DNA from: Dongia_A sp039808885
GTDB taxonomy: Bacteria; Pseudomonadota; Alphaproteobacteria; Dongiales; Dongiaceae
Length of the DNA stretch: 64,000 bases
Reading direction: 5' to 3'
NCBI GenBank assembly: GCA_039808885.1
Contig: JBDHTX010000019.1
Location: 1-64,000 of the forward strand
Shown: piece after piece, positions 25,463-33,281 of the stretch
How positions within the stretch are numbered: position 1 is the first letter of the stretch
Layout of the letters: the number at the start of each line of letters is the position of its first letter
Notes under the pieces: model-generated
Database searches by the model: none
What the model saw: only the letters and a program-made list of their open reading frames with translations
What the model was told of the DNA's origin: nothing
Translations under genes and position numbers: made by a program

Positions 25463-26428
25463 CTATTCATCCGGGCGCAGGCCGTGGCGCTTCTTGGCGC
25501 CGGCGATGGCGTCGAGCACGCTGATGATGGCGTCGTCGCGATAGCGCTCCAGCTGCTTGATCGACCGCGTGCCCAGCTGTTTCTCGGTGCCCTCGACCAC
25601 GCGATCGATGATCTGGTCGGTCAGCTTCGGCGCCACCAGCTTGGTCCAGGGCAGCTCGAGCGCCGGGCCGAACTGGGCCATGAAGTGACGCATGCCGGCA
25701 TCGCCGCCGGCCAGCGTGTAGATGAGGAAGCTGCCCATGAAGGAGAAGCGGATGCCGCAGCCGAAGCGGACGGCATCGTCGATCTCCTGCGTGGTAGCCA
25801 CGCCCTCATTGATCATGTGCAGGCTCTCGCGCCACATCGCCTCGAGCAGGCGGTCGGCGACGAATCCGGGAACCTCCGAGTTGAGTTTCAGCGGATGCAT
25901 GCCGAGATTGGCATAGATCTTCGCCGCCGCATCGGCCGCGTCCTGCGAGGTCTTCTTGCCCTTCACCACCTCGACGAGGGGCAGGAGATAGACCGGGTTG
26001 AACGGGTGCCCGACCAGGCAGCGGTCGGGGTTCACGGCGTCGCTGTAGAAGTCGGTGGGCAGCAGGCCCGAGGTGGAGGAGCCGATGATGGCGTTCGGCT
26101 TGCAGGCCTTGGTGACCTGGGCGTGCAGCTTGCGCTTCAGGTCTTCGCGCTCGGGCGCGCTTTCCTGGATGAAGTCGGCATCCTTCACCGCCTCTTCGAC
26201 CGTCTTCACGAGCTTGAGGCGGCTCTGGCTGGCGCCGGCCTTCAGGCCGACGCGCTCCAGCGCCGGCCAGGCATTGGCGATGTTGGCGCGCAGGGTCTGT
26301 TCGCCGTTGGGCGCAGGGTCCCAGGCGACGACGTCGAGGCCGTTGGCCAGCGCCCGCGCGGCCCAGCCGCTGCCGATGACGCCGGCGCCGAGCACGGCGA
26401 AGGTCTTGATGTCGGTGATGTAGGCCAT
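25463..26428 (-). CDS. lcdH: L-carnitine 3-dehydrogenase
   Basis: A 321-residue NAD-dependent enzyme converting L-carnitine to 3-dehydrocarnitine. The Rossmann motif is VLGAGVIGSGWAARALANGLDVVAWDP. The signature segments FIQESAPEREDLKRKLHA, IIGSSTSGLLPTDFYSDA and VGHPFNPVYLLPLVEVV, then FGCGIRFSFMGSFLIYTLAGGDAGMRHF, match carnitine dehydrogenases more closely than 3-hydroxybutyryl-CoA dehydrogenases. ATG 26428 with GAAGGA upstream is the start; the frame stays open far upstream through the next gene, but that is not coding. It lies between the BKACE gene and the thioesterase gene, in pathway order. Confidence 0.93.
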   Translation of the reverse strand: MAYITDIKTFAVLGAGVIGSGWAARALANGLDVVAWDPAPNGEQTLRANIANAWPALERVGLKAGASQSRLKLVKTVEEAVKDADFIQESAPEREDLKRKLHAQVTKACKPNAIIGSSTSGLLPTDFYSDAVNPDRCLVGHPFNPVYLLPLVEVVKGKKTSQDAADAAAKIYANLGMHPLKLNSEVPGFVADRLLEAMWRESLHMINEGVATTQEIDDAVRFGCGIRFSFMGSFLIYTLAGGDAGMRHFMAQFGPALELPWTKLVAPKLTDQIIDRVVEGTEKQLGTRSIKQLERYRDDAIISVLDAIAGAKKRHGLRPDE

Positions 26429-26448
26429 TTGAATTTTCCTTCGCGTGA

Positions 26449-27339
26449 TCAGTTGCGCGGCTTCAGGCCGAGCTTCTTGCGGCCCTCGGCCGGGGTCAGC
26501 GGCCGGCCGCCCAGCTTCTGGATGATGTCGACGGCGCGGTCGACCAGCGTGGCGTTGCTGGCATAGACGCCCTTCTCGAGCCACAGATTGTCCTCGAGCC
26601 CGACGCGCACGTTGCCGCCCAGCAGCATCGCCTGCGCCACCATCGGCATCTGCATGCGGCCGATGCCGAAGCCCGCCCACACGGCGCCCGGCGGCAGGTT
26701 GTCGGCCATCGCCTTCATGGAGACGGTGTCGGCCGGCGCGCCCCAGGGAATGCCGAGGCAGAACTGGAACATCGGCGGCGCGTCGAGCAGGCCTTCCTTC
26801 AGCATCTGCTTGGCGAACCAGAGATGGCCGGTGTCGAACACCTCGAGCTCGGGCTTCACGCCCAGCTCCTGGATGCGCTTGGCGCCGGCGCGCAGCTGCT
26901 TCGGAGTCGACACATAGATCAGGTCGCCGTCGCCGAAATTGAGCGTGCCGCAATCCAGCGTGCAGATCTCCGGCTTCAGCTCTTCCACATGCGCGAGGCG
27001 CTCGATCGGGCCGACCAGATCGCAATTGGGGCCGAACTTCATCGGCTCCTCGCCGGGGCCGATGTCGAGGTCGCCGCCCATGCCGGCCGTCAGATTGATG
27101 ATCATGTCGGTGCCGGAGGAGCGGATGCGGTCGACCACTTCGGCGTAGAGCTTCACGTCGCGCGAGCCCTTGCCGGTCTGCGGGTCCCGCACATGCATGT
27201 GGCACACCGTGGCGCCGGACTTCGCCGCTTCGATGGCGGCATCGGCGATCTGCTTCGGCGTGACGGGAATGGCGGGATGCTTGCCGACCGTGTCGCCGGC
27301 GCCGGTGATGGCGCAGGTGACGATGACTTCGGTGTTCAT
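26449..27339 (-). CDS. BKACE-family 3-dehydrocarnitine cleavage enzyme
   Basis: A 296-residue beta-keto acid cleavage enzyme (formerly DUF849), a zinc TIM barrel that transfers an acyl group to acetyl-CoA. Zinc ligands are visible in ATVCHMHVRDPQTGKGS. Other family segments are IINLTAGMGGDLDIGP, ICTLDCGTLNFGDGD, PELEVFDTGHLWFA and VRVGLEDNLWLEKG. In carnitine clusters this family turns 3-dehydrocarnitine plus acetyl-CoA into betainyl-CoA plus acetoacetate, which fits its position 20 bp upstream of the dehydrogenase gene. The fold cannot fix the substrate by itself; the context does. Confidence 0.9.
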   Translation of the reverse strand: MNTEVIVTCAITGAGDTVGKHPAIPVTPKQIADAAIEAAKSGATVCHMHVRDPQTGKGSRDVKLYAEVVDRIRSSGTDMIINLTAGMGGDLDIGPGEEPMKFGPNCDLVGPIERLAHVEELKPEICTLDCGTLNFGDGDLIYVSTPKQLRAGAKRIQELGVKPELEVFDTGHLWFAKQMLKEGLLDAPPMFQFCLGIPWGAPADTVSMKAMADNLPPGAVWAGFGIGRMQMPMVAQAMLLGGNVRVGLEDNLWLEKGVYASNATLVDRAVDIIQKLGGRPLTPAEGRKKLGLKPRN

Positions 27340-27449
27340 GGGAGTGGCTCCTATGGGTCCCAGAGAGGATTGCTGTCAGGGTCGTTCCCGCCATCCCTGG
27401 CGGGTTGTCGAATTCCGACGCGCGCTTGGCTTTCTGCGACGATGGCGGA

Positions 27450-28457
27450 TCATCGCAGGCTCGGCATGATGCCGCTGTGGATACGCCTGCGCTCCTCGGT
27501 CGGCGCCTTGCCGGCCCAGCTGCGATAGGCGCGCGAGAAATGCGCCGGCGAGGCGAAGCCGCTGGCCACCGCGATCTCGACCACCGCAAGGTCGCTGTAT
27601 TGCAGCAGGGAACGGGCGCGCTGCAGGCGCAGGTCGAGATAGTAGCGATGCGGCGTCATGGCGAAGTGGCGGTGGAACAGCCGCTCCAGCTGGCGCAGCG
27701 ACAGGCCCGCTTTCTTTGCCAGCGCTCCTGCGTTGAGCGGCTCTTCCAGATTCTGCTCCATCAGAGACAAGGCCTGGGACATGCCGGGATGCGTCACTCC
27801 CTGGCGCGCCGGCGCTTCCATGCGCTGGCGGTCGCTCGGCGGGCGGATACGCGCGTGGATGAACTGTTCCGAGGCACCGGCCGCCAGGCGATGCCCGTGC
27901 TGCAGCGAGATCAGATGCAGCATCATATCGAGCGCGGCGGTGCCGCCGGCGCAGGTCAGGCGATTGCGGTCGATGACGAAGAGGCCGCTATCGACCTCGA
28001 CCTTCGGGAACGCCTCGCGGAAGGAATCCAGGCTCTCCCAATGGGTGCAGGCGCGATAGCCGTCGAGCAGGCCGGCCCAGGCCAGGAAGAAGCTGCCGGT
28101 ATCGATGGCGCCGAGATCGACATTGCGGCTGTTGAGTCCGATCAGCCACTTCCGGATCGCCTTGTCGAAATAGCGCTCGGGCTCGAAGCCGGCGCAGACC
28201 ACCACCTTGGCGAAGCTTTGCTTGCTGTCGATGCCATGATCCGTCAGCAGGGACATGCCGTTTGAGGCGGTCACCGACTTGCCGTCGCGCGACACCACCG
28301 ACCAGCGATAGAGCTCGCGCCCGGCGAGGCGATTGGCCACGCGCAGCGGCTCCACGGCGGAGACGAAGGCGAGCATGGAGAATTGCGGCACGATCAGGAA
28401 GCCGATGGTCTGCGGCGCATCGGTGGGCGTGGCGGGAACTTGCGACAACTGGGCCAT
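27450..28457 (-). CDS. GlxA-family AraC-type regulator, CdhR-like
   Basis: A 335-residue transcription factor. Residues about 20-190 form a DJ-1/PfpI-like sensor domain (TIGFLIVPQFSMLAFVSAVEPLRVANRL, then VVCAGFEP, GAIDTGSFFLAWAGLLDGYRACTHWE and GGTAALDMMLHLI). Residues about 225-325 carry the AraC DNA-binding domain (LNAGALAKKAGLSLRQLERLFHRHFAMTPHRYYLDLRL). This architecture matches CdhR, the activator of carnitine catabolic genes in pseudomonads, and the gene is upstream of the BKACE gene on the same strand (110-bp gap). It is divergent from the alpha/beta hydrolase gene, with an operator-like repeat between them. Confidence 0.9.
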   Translation of the reverse strand: MAQLSQVPATPTDAPQTIGFLIVPQFSMLAFVSAVEPLRVANRLAGRELYRWSVVSRDGKSVTASNGMSLLTDHGIDSKQSFAKVVVCAGFEPERYFDKAIRKWLIGLNSRNVDLGAIDTGSFFLAWAGLLDGYRACTHWESLDSFREAFPKVEVDSGLFVIDRNRLTCAGGTAALDMMLHLISLQHGHRLAAGASEQFIHARIRPPSDRQRMEAPARQGVTHPGMSQALSLMEQNLEEPLNAGALAKKAGLSLRQLERLFHRHFAMTPHRYYLDLRLQRARSLLQYSDLAVVEIAVASGFASPAHFSRAYRSWAGKAPTEERRRIHSGIMPSLR

Positions 28458-28488
28458 GCCGGTCTCGGAAAGGAGGGATAGGCTGGTC

Positions 28489-28521
28489 GTAATTCGTCAT
28501 GGGTTGACGTAATTTGTCAAC
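28489..28521. promoter_or_regulatory. Operator-like repeats between the CdhR-like and hydrolase genes
   Basis: GTAATTCGTCA (28489-28499) and GTAATTTGTCA (28509-28519) match at 10 of 11 positions and are offset by exactly 20 bp, two helical turns. The second copy lies in a perfect palindrome, GTTGAC-N7-GTCAAC (28503-28521). The site is 32-64 bp from the regulator start and 83-115 bp from the hydrolase start, so it could control both directions. The binding protein is probably the CdhR-like regulator or another local regulator. Confidence 0.6.
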
Positions 28522-28603
28522 AGGCGCGTTGGCGCGGTTCCAAGCTGCGCGGGGACGGCCGGTGGTGCCGGGCGGCGCGGCATGCGCAGGGGAAGACCGC
28601 AAG

Positions 28604-29542
28604 ATGATGGCAGCCGGCGGGCTCGATCCGGAGATAGCGGCATTCGCCGCCGACCAGGATCGCACGTTTGACGCCGATTTCTATGCCCTGCCGATCGCCG
28701 AGCAGCGGTCCCGCTACGATGCGTTCTGGCGACGCTTCGACGCGCCGCGGCCAAGCGGCATCGTCGCGGAGGACGTGCCGCTGCACCTGCCGGGGCGCGA
28801 ACTGGCGCTGCGGATCTATCGCCCGACCACGGCGGAACAACCGCTGCCGGCCATCGTGTACTGCCACGGTGGCTCCTGGACGTACGGCGGTTTGGATTCG
28901 CATGACCTGCCGACGGCACGTCTCGCCGCGATCGCGCGGGCCGCGGTCGTCGCCGTCGATTACCGGCTGGCGCCGGAGCACAAATATCCAGCCGCGCTGA
29001 TCGACGGATGGGACGCGCTGAACTGGGTCGCGACCGCGGGAGCGGAGCGGGGCCTGGATGCCCGGCGCCTCGCGGTCGCGGGTGACAGCGCCGGTGGCGC
29101 GCTCGCGGCGGGCATGGCGTTGCTGGCGCGGGATCGCGGTGGTCCCGGATTGCGCGCCCAGGGCCTCGTCTACCCGGCGCTTCGCCCGAGCCGCGACGAT
29201 GTCGTCGCGCACAGCCCTGGCCTGGACGAGACCGCCGTTGCGGGCGCTCTTTCTTCCTATTTCGCCCGGCCGCAGGATGTGCGCGACCCCTATGCCATGC
29301 CCCTGCTGGCGGAGAATTTCGCCGGTTTGCCGCCGGCAGTCATCTGCGCCGCCGAGCTGGACGTATTGCTGCCGGATGCGAAGGACTACGCCGCCGCCCT
29401 GGAGCGTGCCGGCGTGCCGAGCCGGCTGATCGTCGGCAAGGGATTGCCGCATACCTTTCTGCGGGCGCTGCACCTGTGCGGCGCGGCGGCGCGCGCCTTC
29501 GAGGAGTTCGGCCGGGAAATGGGCCGGCTGCTGCGAAACTGA
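28604..29542 (+). CDS. Alpha/beta hydrolase, hormone-sensitive-lipase type
   Basis: A 312-residue serine hydrolase. The oxyanion-hole motif HGGSWTYGG, the nucleophile elbow AGDSAGG, the acid in AELDVLLPDA and the histidine in GLPHTFL are all present and in the usual order. ATG 28604 (MMAAGGLDPEIAAF) has AGGGGAAG upstream; an earlier start at 28514 would overlap the operator-like site. It is divergent from the CdhR-like regulator. Pseudomonads use a hydrolase to release carnitine from short-chain acylcarnitines, so an O-acylcarnitine esterase role is a reasonable guess from context only. Confidence 0.88.
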   Translation: MMAAGGLDPEIAAFAADQDRTFDADFYALPIAEQRSRYDAFWRRFDAPRPSGIVAEDVPLHLPGRELALRIYRPTTAEQPLPAIVYCHGGSWTYGGLDSHDLPTARLAAIARAAVVAVDYRLAPEHKYPAALIDGWDALNWVATAGAERGLDARRLAVAGDSAGGALAAGMALLARDRGGPGLRAQGLVYPALRPSRDDVVAHSPGLDETAVAGALSSYFARPQDVRDPYAMPLLAENFAGLPPAVICAAELDVLLPDAKDYAAALERAGVPSRLIVGKGLPHTFLRALHLCGAAARAFEEFGREMGRLLRN

Positions 29543-29549
29543 CAGTGGC

Positions 29550-29587
29550 GGCCCATGCGCTGCGTGGCGGCGAAAAACTCATGGGCC
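29550..29587 (+). other. Inverted repeat after the hydrolase gene
   Basis: GGCCCATG (29550-29557) and CATGGGCC (29580-29587) are a perfect 8-bp inverted repeat with a 22-nt loop containing a run of five A residues. It starts 7 bp beyond the hydrolase stop. It could help end that transcript, but the loop is large and no U-tract follows. Confidence 0.3.
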
Positions 29588-29708
29588 AGGGAGTGTGGGC
29601 GATTGTAAGCGGAATGGGCATTCTGCATAGTACCGCACCAATAACGCGGACCGGACACCGGCCCGTGGGGGCAACGAAGCAACGACTGAAATCTCGAGGG
29701 AGGCTCCA

Positions 29709-31295
29709 ATGAACCAATGGGAAGAACTGCAACAGGCGGCCGTGACCGGTAGCGTCAGCCGTCGCGAATTCATGCGCCGCGCCGCGGCGCTCGGCATCAC
29801 CACGTCGCTGGCGAGCGGCGTGCTCACCAAGGCCGGCTTCGCGGCCGCGCCGGTGAAGGGCGGCACGCTGCGCATCGGCATGGCCGGCGGCAGCACCACC
29901 GACAGCCTCGATGTCACGACCTATACCGACACCGTGATGATCAACGTGTCGACCAGCATCTGGGATGGCCTGGTCGAGGTCGATGACAAGAACCAGGTGC
30001 AGCCGGAGTTGCTGGAATCGCTCGAGCCCAACGCCGACGCCAGCGAGTGGGTCTGCAACGTGCGCAAGGGCATCACCTTCAGCAACGGCAAGACGCTCGA
30101 CGCCGACGACATCATCTATTCGATCAACCTGCATCGCGGCGAGGGCTCCAAGTCGGGCGCCGCCGGCCCGATGAAGCCGATCACCGACGTCGTCAAGATG
30201 AGCGACAGCCAGGTGAAGATCGTCCTCGACGCGCCGGACGCCGATCTTCCCTATGTGCTGAGCGACTATCACGTGCTGGTGGTGCCGAACGGCTTCACCG
30301 ATTGGGCCAATCCGGTCGGCACCGGCGGCTACAAGCTGGAAGCCTTCGAGGCCGGCGTGCGGATGATCCTGACCAATCGCGGCGGCTATTGGAAGGAAGG
30401 CCGCTGCAACGTGGATTCGGCCGAGATCTCGGTCATCAACGACGACGCCGCGCGCATGCAGGCGCTGCTGGCGGGCGAGGTCGACCTGACCCATCGCGTG
30501 GTGGTGCCGCTGATCGATCAGATCAACGCCGCCGGCAATTTCGAGATCGTCCAGGCCGCGGCCGGCTATCACTTCAACCTGCCGATGCTCACCGACAAGA
30601 AACCGTACGATAACAACGACGTGCGGCTGGCGATGAAGTACGCGATCAACCGCGAGAAGCTGGTCGAGTTGATGTTCGGCAAATACGGCCGCACCGGCAA
30701 CGACCATCCAATCCCGGAATCGGATCCGTTCCACAACAGCGAGCTGCCGCAGACCAAATACGACCCGGATAAGGCCGCGTTCCATGCCAAGAAGGCCGGC
30801 CTCGGCACCGGCGACATCATTCTGTCCGCGTCGGATGCGGCGTTCAACGGCGCCATCGACATGTCGGTGCTGTTCCAGGCGACGGCGGCGGCCGCCGGCA
30901 TCAACGTGACCGTGCGGCGCGAGCCGGCGGACGGCTTCTGGGACAATGTGTGGCTGAAGGCGCCGTTCATGACGTCCTATTGGGGCGGCCGTCCGGCGGC
31001 CACCCAGATGCTCGCCGTGGCCTACAAGTCGACCGCGCCGTGGAACGACACGCATTGGAACGTGCCGGCCTTCGACAAGCTCCTGGCCGACGCCAAGGCG
31101 ACCACCGACACCGCCAAGCGCAAGGGCTATATCTGGGAGATGCAGCGCATGCTGCATGAGGACGGCGGCGCCCTCATCCCGCTGTTCAAGGATTGGCTCG
31201 ACGCGCACGACACCAAGGTGAAGGGCCATACCCCGCATGGCATGTTCGACCTGTGCAACGGCCGTGTGATCCAGAAGGCCTGGCTCGAGGCGTAG
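29709..31295 (+). CDS. Dpp/Opp-type ABC transporter substrate-binding protein
   Basis: A 528-residue periplasmic SBP_bac_5 protein. A twin-arginine signal (SRREFMRRAAALGITTS, cleavage near AGFAAA) shows Tat export of a folded protein. Core segments are GGTLRIGMAGGS, LVEVDDKNQVQPELLESLEPNADASEWVCNVRKGITFSNGKTLDADDI (quoted by its family order only), NPVGTGGYKLEAFEAG and VRLAMKYAINREKLVELMFGKYG. Such proteins bind peptides, opines, glycosides or similar solutes. It is the first gene of a transporter operon and is followed by a terminator-like hairpin before the permeases, so it is probably made in excess. The ligand is not deducible. Confidence 0.92.
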   Translation: MNQWEELQQAAVTGSVSRREFMRRAAALGITTSLASGVLTKAGFAAAPVKGGTLRIGMAGGSTTDSLDVTTYTDTVMINVSTSIWDGLVEVDDKNQVQPELLESLEPNADASEWVCNVRKGITFSNGKTLDADDIIYSINLHRGEGSKSGAAGPMKPITDVVKMSDSQVKIVLDAPDADLPYVLSDYHVLVVPNGFTDWANPVGTGGYKLEAFEAGVRMILTNRGGYWKEGRCNVDSAEISVINDDAARMQALLAGEVDLTHRVVVPLIDQINAAGNFEIVQAAAGYHFNLPMLTDKKPYDNNDVRLAMKYAINREKLVELMFGKYGRTGNDHPIPESDPFHNSELPQTKYDPDKAAFHAKKAGLGTGDIILSASDAAFNGAIDMSVLFQATAAAAGINVTVRREPADGFWDNVWLKAPFMTSYWGGRPAATQMLAVAYKSTAPWNDTHWNVPAFDKLLADAKATTDTAKRKGYIWEMQRMLHEDGGALIPLFKDWLDAHDTKVKGHTPHGMFDLCNGRVIQKAWLEA

Positions 31296-31314
31296 CCAGT
31301 TCGGCAGATCTGGC

Positions 31315-31350
31315 GGCGGCGGGCCGATCGCCCGCCGCCGTCGCCTTTTT
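31315..31350 (+). terminator. Attenuating terminator between binding protein and permease genes
   Basis: GGCGGCGGGC (31315-31324) pairs perfectly with GCCCGCCGCC (31330-31339) around a 5-nt loop, followed after six bases by five T residues (31346-31350). It lies 20 bp after the binding-protein stop. Partial termination here would give more binding protein than membrane components, a common layout in ABC importer operons. Confidence 0.75.
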
Positions 31351-31485
31351 GGGGATTTTGTCGTCTTTTTCAGGCTTTAGCGCCGCCAGCACTTGGAGCC
31401 GGCGGCGGATGGCGCTAGTCTCGCGAAAAGCGGGTGCGCACAAATCATCCGCCACGGCAGGGGCCGGCCCGGCGTAGGGGGAGAG

Positions 31486-32433
31486 ATGCTGAAACTGCTT
31501 GCACAGCGGCTGGCGCTCGGCGTGATGACGCTCCTGGCTGTCTCCGTGCTGATCTTCCTGGTTACAGAGGCGCTGCCGGGCGACCTGGCCAGCAATATCC
31601 TGGGCCAGTCGGCGACGCCGGAGAATGTCGCCGCGATCCGCGCCGAGCTTGGCCTCGACCGTCCCGCGACCGACCGCTACGTGGAATGGCTGCGCGACGC
31701 CGTGCATGGCGACCTCGGCAAGTCGCTGGCCAACAAGCGCCCGGTGATCGACGTGATCGGCCCGCGCCTGGGGAACACGCTGTTCCTGGCGATCTTCGCC
31801 GCGGTGATCGCGGTGCCGCTGTCGGTCCTGCTCGGAATCCTGGCGGCGATCTATCGCGGCGGCATCTTTGACAAGCTGGTGAACATCGTGTCGCTGGCCG
31901 CGATCTCGATGCCGGAATTCTTCATCGGCTATTTCCTGATCCTGTTCATGTCGGTGCAGTTGCGCTGGTTCCCGGCCATCGCCACCATCAAGCCGGAGCA
32001 GAACTTCTTCCAGCATCTCTATGTCACCTTCCTGCCGATGCTGACCCTGGTGCTGGTGGTGGTCGCACACATGATGCGGATGACGCGCACCTCCGTGCTC
32101 GCGGTGATGTCGAGCCCCTATGTCGAGATGGCGGTGCTGAAGGGCGTGCCGAAGGCGCGCGTCGTGGTGCATCATGCGCTGCCCAACGCCCTGGCCCCGA
32201 TCATCAACGTCATCGCCATCAATCTCGCCTACCTGATCGTCGGCGTCGTGGTGGTGGAGGCGGTGTTCACCTTCAATGGTCTAGGCCGCCTGATGGTCGA
32301 TGCGGTGGCCAAGCGCGATGTCCCGGTGGTGCAGGCCTGCGGGCTGGTCTTCGCAATCGTCTTCATCAGTCTCAACCTGATTGCGGATGTGCTGTCGATC
32401 CTCAGCAACCCGCGCCTGCGGCATCCGCGGTGA
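31486..32433 (+). CDS. ABC transporter permease, DppB type
   Basis: A 315-residue inner-membrane permease. The N-terminus MLKLLAQRLALGVMTLLAVSVLIF and the TEALPGDLASNILGQSATPENVAAIRAELGLDRPA region are typical of DppB/OppB. The EAA loop is visible as RMTRTSVLAVMSSPYVEMAVLKGVPKARVVVHHALPNALAP. ATG 31486 follows GGGGGAGAG; the frame opens earlier at 31393 within the leader. It pairs with the DppC-type permease 7 bp downstream. Confidence 0.93.
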   Translation: MLKLLAQRLALGVMTLLAVSVLIFLVTEALPGDLASNILGQSATPENVAAIRAELGLDRPATDRYVEWLRDAVHGDLGKSLANKRPVIDVIGPRLGNTLFLAIFAAVIAVPLSVLLGILAAIYRGGIFDKLVNIVSLAAISMPEFFIGYFLILFMSVQLRWFPAIATIKPEQNFFQHLYVTFLPMLTLVLVVVAHMMRMTRTSVLAVMSSPYVEMAVLKGVPKARVVVHHALPNALAPIINVIAINLAYLIVGVVVVEAVFTFNGLGRLMVDAVAKRDVPVVQACGLVFAIVFISLNLIADVLSILSNPRLRHPR

Positions 32434-32440
32434 GGCCGAC

Positions 32441-33268
32441 ATGAGAGCGTTCGGCACCCGCATCACCGCCACCGCCCTGATCGGCATCGTCATCATCCTG
32501 GTCTGCGTGGGCAGCGCCGCGCTGGCGCCCTGGATCGCGCCCTATGACCCCAATCTGCCCTTGGGGCAGCGCTGGGAGGCGCCGTCGGCGGAACACTGGT
32601 TCGGTCTCGACCAGATCGGCCGCGACATGCTTTCGCGCATGCTCTATGGCGGCCGCATCTCCATCACCTTTGCCCTGCTGGCGACCTGCCTGGCCTTTGC
32701 CGTGGGCATCGTGACCGGATTTGCCGCGGCCATCTTCGGCCGTTGGGTGGATGTGACCCTGTCGCGCATCGCCGACGTGATCCTGTCGATTCCGATCCTG
32801 ATGTCGGCGCTCATCGTCATCTCGGGGCTGGGGACCAGCGCGGTAGTCCTCGTCTGCACCATCGGCCTGCTCTACTCGGTGATCGTGTTTCGCGTCGCGC
32901 GCTCGGTGGCGATGAACATTGTCGTGCTGGAATACGTCGAGGCGGCGCGGCTGCGCGGCGAGGGGTTGATGTGGGTGATCTGGCGCGAGATCCTGCCCAA
33001 CGCGCTGCCGCCGCTGGCGGCCGAGTTCGGGCTGCGCTTCTGCTTCGCCTTCCTGTTCGTGGCCGCCCTCAGCTTCCTCGGCCTCGGCGTGCAGCCGCCG
33101 GACGCCGACTGGGGCAGCATGGTGAAGGAAAGCGCGCTCGCCATTCCGGCAGGCATCGCCGCGCCGCTCTATCCGGCGGCGGCGATCGCCCTGCTGACCA
33201 TCGGCGTCAACATGGTGGTCGACTGGTTGCTGTCGCTGCATTCGCGCCCCCACGGCGACAATGCGTGA
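32441..33268 (+). CDS. ABC transporter permease, DppC type
   Basis: A 275-residue inner-membrane permease. The N-terminal helix is followed by the usual LAPWIAPYDPNLPLGQRWEAPSAEHWFGLDQIGRDMLSRMLYGGR family region (positions 32520-32655), and the EAA loop is EYVEAARLRGEGLMWVIWREILPNALPP. The FLGLGVQPPDADWGSMVKE segment is diagnostic of DppC/OppC. ATG 32441 is chosen to follow the DppB stop by 7 bp. It completes the membrane channel and is followed 13 bp later by the ATPase gene. Confidence 0.93.
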   Translation: MRAFGTRITATALIGIVIILVCVGSAALAPWIAPYDPNLPLGQRWEAPSAEHWFGLDQIGRDMLSRMLYGGRISITFALLATCLAFAVGIVTGFAAAIFGRWVDVTLSRIADVILSIPILMSALIVISGLGTSAVVLVCTIGLLYSVIVFRVARSVAMNIVVLEYVEAARLRGEGLMWVIWREILPNALPPLAAEFGLRFCFAFLFVAALSFLGLGVQPPDADWGSMVKESALAIPAGIAAPLYPAAAIALLTIGVNMVVDWLLSLHSRPHGDNA

Positions 33269-33281
33269 GGGGAGGGAAGCG

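Noticed and set aside
26429..27589. In-frame extension of the L-carnitine dehydrogenase through the BKACE gene
   Set aside because: The extension is Arg-rich and family-less, and overlaps the clearly coding BKACE gene; ATG 26428 with a ribosome site gives the normal dehydrogenase N-terminus.
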